A stretch of 6,934 nt of DNA from Hyphomicrobiales bacterium (GTDB lineage Bacteria > Pseudomonadota > Alphaproteobacteria > Rhizobiales > JAJFHR01), in assembly GCA_021775515.1 (NCBI GenBank), contig JAJFHR010000069.1, forward strand, positions 1 through 6,934, in the 5' to 3' direction. The notes under the pieces are model-generated. The model was not told where the DNA came from. It made no database searches and saw only the letters and a list, made by a program, of their open reading frames with translations. Of the stretch, positions 5,602 through 6,934 are shown one piece after another (position 1 is the stretch's first letter; each line of letters begins with the position of its first letter). The position numbers were made by a program, and so were the translations under genes.

Positions 5602-5625
5602 AAGCCTTATCGAGAATAAGGGCTT
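5602..5625 (-). repeat. Stem-loop over the BA14K stop codon
   Basis: AAGCCTTAT (5602-5610) and ATAAGGGCTT (5616-5625) pair with one bulged base around a short loop. The TAA stop at 5609-5607 lies in one arm. There is no T-run after it, so it may mark the mRNA 3' end or be incidental. Confidence 0.45.
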
Positions 5626-6083
5626 CGGCAAATTTGATAGACGCCATTGTATCCCAAGAACCTATTGGTCCGCGGGTTGTATGACCTGTACCGGCTCAGG
5701 CACCAGTTAACATGAGAGCGTCTGTTATATGACCGACCTGGCCCTACATATGGTGGCAGGAACCATGGCGTGGAGTACCACCACCCATTATGACGGTAAC
5801 GGTAGCCCGGACGGCGATGGCGATACCTGGGGCCGCGATAACCACGGCGGCGATACCTCGGACCGCGATAACGGTAACGCGGGCGGGAGTAGCGGCGATG
5901 AGCGTGCCGGTATCCACGAGCGTGAGCCGGTTGCACCAGTGCATCAGTTTCAGCAACTATTGGCAATTCTGGCGTCGAAGCCGCTGGAACAGGTCCAGCC
6001 CAAGCAACGCCAAATGAAGAAATTTGAATGCCAGCTGCGACAATCGCGGCCAGCCCCAAAAGCTTTGACGATTTTTTCAGCAT
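5607..6083 (-). CDS. BA14K-family secreted Arg/Tyr-rich protein (158 aa)
   Basis: Residues 1-29 form a Sec signal peptide: MLKKSSK, hydrophobic core LLGLAAIVAAGIQI, and an A-W-A cleavage site before Gly30. After an acidic stretch (38-50) comes an Arg/Tyr/Gly/Pro-rich segment (57-97) with a 10-residue repeat, RYRGPRYRRR then GYRGPRYRHR, and a WW-containing patch (101-107). The C-terminus (124-153) is the BA14K signature: HVNWCLSRYRSYNP, then NRFLGYNGVYQIC, with two Cys. The family is named for a 14-kDa immunoreactive Brucella protein and is mostly alphaproteobacterial; it is exported and reported to have lectin-like properties. The segment is strongly positive and may bind envelope polysaccharide or DNA, which is inference. 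The start has AAAAGGAG at 6100-6093, nine bases before ATG 6083. TATTAT (6120-6115) is a possible -10 but lacks a good -35. The protein end is convergent with the zinc-ribbon gene. Confidence 0.92.
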   Translation of the reverse strand: MLKKSSKLLGLAAIVAAGIQISSFGVAWAGPVPAASTPELPIVAETDALVQPAHARGYRHAHRRYSRPRYRYRGPRYRRRGYRGPRYRHRRPGYRYRHNGWWYSTPWFLPPYVGPGRSYNRRSHVNWCLSRYRSYNPRTNRFLGYNGVYQICRSPYSR

Positions 6084-6151
6084 GCTAAATCACTCCTTTT
6101 AGTTAAGACTACTGATAATATCAAAACTGCACCCTGAAAACTTCTGGAACA

Positions 6152-6165
6152 TTGATTTACATCAA
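6152..6165 (+). promoter_or_regulatory. Perfect FNR/FixK box with class II spaced -10
   Basis: TTGAT-TTAC-ATCAA matches the FNR/ANR/FixK consensus at all ten defined bases. Rightward, TTTAAT (6188-6193; 5 of 6 matches to TATAAT) is centred exactly 32 bases from the box centre (6158.5), the class II geometry, predicting transcription from about 6200 toward the alcohol dehydrogenase. Leftward, the hexamer at the same distance is poor (2 of 6), so the BA14K gene is a less likely target, though its start is only about 75 bases away. Confidence 0.82.
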
Positions 6166-6213
6166 GCAGGGCCAAGCAATTGAGGATTTTAATGAGTATC
6201 TATCGGACGTAAC

Positions 6214-6242
6214 CGGGGTGTCAGGACGTCTTGAATACCCCG
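6214..6242 (+). repeat. Hairpin in the alcohol dehydrogenase leader
   Basis: CGGGGTGT (6214-6221) pairs with ATACCCCG (6235-6242) with one G-T pair, and the 13-base interior can add a few more pairs. If transcription starts near 6200 this stem would sit at the very 5' end of the mRNA and could stabilise it. It has no following T-run and is not a terminator. Confidence 0.5.
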
Positions 6243-6284
6243 AAACGACCAACTGTTAACTTCCAGAGTGTGACATCAGCGGCA

Positions 6285-6308
6285 AAATTTGAAAATTTTT
6301 ACAAATTT
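6285..6308. repeat. AT-rich inverted repeat AAATTTG-N10-CAAATTT
   Basis: Perfect 7-base arms at 6285-6291 and 6302-6308 flank a 10-base AT spacer, about 66 bases before ATG 6374. The size and symmetry suit a dimeric regulator site or a second promoter region for the dehydrogenase, but the AT-rich composition makes chance more likely. Confidence 0.4.
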
Positions 6309-6373
6309 CCGTGCTGTCATGCTTATCCGGTTTAACTTCCGGGTTTGGAAAATCAAGAACTGAGTTCTGTGTT

Positions 6374-6934
6374 ATGAAGGCCATGGTACTAACAAAGGTA
6401 GGAAGGCCGCTTCAGGAGGTCGAACGCGGCGTTTTGGAGCCAGCAGCGGATCAGGTTTTGGTTAAGGTAAGCGCCTGCGGGGTCTGCCGTACCGATTTGC
6501 ATGTGGTCGACGGAGAATTGCCGGACATTCGGTCGCCGATAATTCCCGGGCATGAAATTGTCGGCAGGATCGAGCGGTTGGGCAGCCAGGTTCAAGGTTT
6601 TGAAGTCGGGCAGCGCATCGGCATACCGTGGTTGGGGCAAACGTGTCAAACCTGCTGGTATTGCAAACACGGAAAAGAAAATCTTTGTGATAAGCCCGGT
6701 TTTACCGGTTATACGCTTGATGGCGGGTATGCAGAATATTCGCTGGCCAATGCCAGTTTCTGCTTTCCACTGCCAGAGGTCTACAGCGACGTTGAGGCGG
6801 CACCCTTGCTGTGTGCCGGTCTGATTGGATACCGCAGTCTGGTTATGGCTGGCCCGGCCGCAAACCTGGGCATATTCGGCTTTGGCGCTGCAGCTCACAT
6901 TGTCGCTCAAATTGCCCAATTCGAAGGCCGCAAG
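6374..6934 (+). CDS. Zinc-dependent alcohol dehydrogenase, N-terminal 187 residues (cut by window end)
   Basis: Medium-chain dehydrogenase/reductase, about 55 percent of a usual 330-345-residue protein; the frame is open at the window edge. The N-terminal catalytic GroES-like domain has the catalytic zinc ligands Cys38 (ACGVCRTDLH), His60 with Glu61 (PGHEIVG) and Cys147 (LLCAGLIGYRS). The structural-zinc lobe is complete: Cys91, Cys94, Cys97 and Cys105. The cofactor domain begins with LGIFGFGAAAH (165-175), a glycine-rich dinucleotide motif in the form seen in the AdhA-like branch. It would interconvert alcohols and aldehydes with NAD(P)H in the cytoplasm. The ATG start is supported by the family-typical MKAMVL opening, though the ribosome-binding site is weak. 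A perfect FNR/FixK box about 215 bases upstream suggests low-oxygen expression, consistent with disposal of excess reducing power. Substrate range cannot be told from the fragment. Confidence 0.92.
   Translation, partial: MKAMVLTKVGRPLQEVERGVLEPAADQVLVKVSACGVCRTDLHVVDGELPDIRSPIIPGHEIVGRIERLGSQVQGFEVGQRIGIPWLGQTCQTCWYCKHGKENLCDKPGFTGYTLDGGYAEYSLANASFCFPLPEVYSDVEAAPLLCAGLIGYRSLVMAGPAANLGIFGFGAAAHIVAQIAQFEGRK

Larger units (their letters stand above)
6084..6373. other. 290-base divergent regulatory region
   Basis: No protein gene is supported here. The interval holds the BA14K ribosome-binding site on its left, a perfect FNR/FixK box with a rightward -10, a leader hairpin, and an AT-rich inverted repeat. 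It is much longer than the other gaps in the window, and the dehydrogenase mRNA would carry a leader of about 170 bases if it starts near 6200. Confidence 0.7.

Noticed and set aside
5729..6088. 119-codon plus-strand frame across the BA14K gene
   Set aside because: Its Gly/Asp-rich repeats are the antisense image of the Arg/Tyr-rich codons; the minus-strand frame has a signal peptide, BA14K motif and ribosome-binding site.
6319..6363. Short frame (14 codons) in the alcohol dehydrogenase leader as a possible leader peptide
   Set aside because: No ribosome-binding site, no run of regulatory codons and no attenuator downstream.
6389..6919. 176-codon minus-strand frame opposite the alcohol dehydrogenase
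   Set aside because: The plus strand encodes catalytic and structural zinc ligands and a dinucleotide-binding motif without interruption; the antisense frame has no recognisable domain.

Overview
The window looks like a piece of an alphaproteobacterial chromosome, probably Hyphomicrobiales-like. Three things suggest this: a BA14K-family secreted protein (a family typical of Brucella and other rhizobiales), FixK/FNR-type TTGAY-N4-RTCAA sites, and a GTTC-N7-GTTC site of the kind bound by alphaproteobacterial LexA. The genus cannot be read from the sequence. There is no rRNA, tRNA, CRISPR array, transposase or recognisable prophage gene.

Layout from left to right. (1) A rightward run of three genes: a two-CBS-domain protein (75-494), protein-L-isoaspartate O-methyltransferase (pcm, 555-1247), and a helix-hairpin-helix protein with a Pol beta/PolX-type N-terminus and an uncharacterised C-terminal domain (1254-2168). 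(2) A leftward universal stress protein (2155-2685), whose 3' end overlaps the helix-hairpin-helix gene by 14 bases. (3) A leftward class II glutamine amidotransferase (2821-3636), divergent from (4) a rightward ATP-grasp family protein (3758-5272), which is followed by a 51-residue zinc-ribbon protein (5305-5460). (5) An intergenic region with a long interrupted hairpin (5505-5562). (6) A leftward BA14K-family secreted, Arg/Tyr-rich protein (5607-6083). (7) A 290-base divergent regulatory region. (8) The first 187 codons of a rightward zinc-dependent alcohol dehydrogenase, cut off by the window edge (6374-6934).

The uniting signal is regulatory. Three FNR/FixK-like palindromes lie in the promoter regions of the stress protein (2742-2755), the amidotransferase/ATP-grasp pair (3689-3702) and the alcohol dehydrogenase (6152-6165). 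For the stress protein, the amidotransferase and the dehydrogenase, a -10-like hexamer is centred 32 bases from the centre of the box, the geometry of a class II FNR-activated promoter. I infer that this is a low-oxygen or energy-limitation stress island: CBS protein (adenylate sensing), Usp (ATP-binding stress protein), Pcm (repair of aged proteins), helix-hairpin-helix protein (DNA binding or repair) and an alcohol dehydrogenase for redox balance. The amidotransferase/ATP-grasp/zinc-ribbon group is the least understood part and the best candidate for an undescribed function.

Two starts were moved from the longest reading frame on ribosome-binding-site evidence: the stress protein to GTG at 2685 and the ATP-grasp protein to ATG at 3758. 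The small zinc-ribbon gene is placed at ATG 5305 with less certainty.
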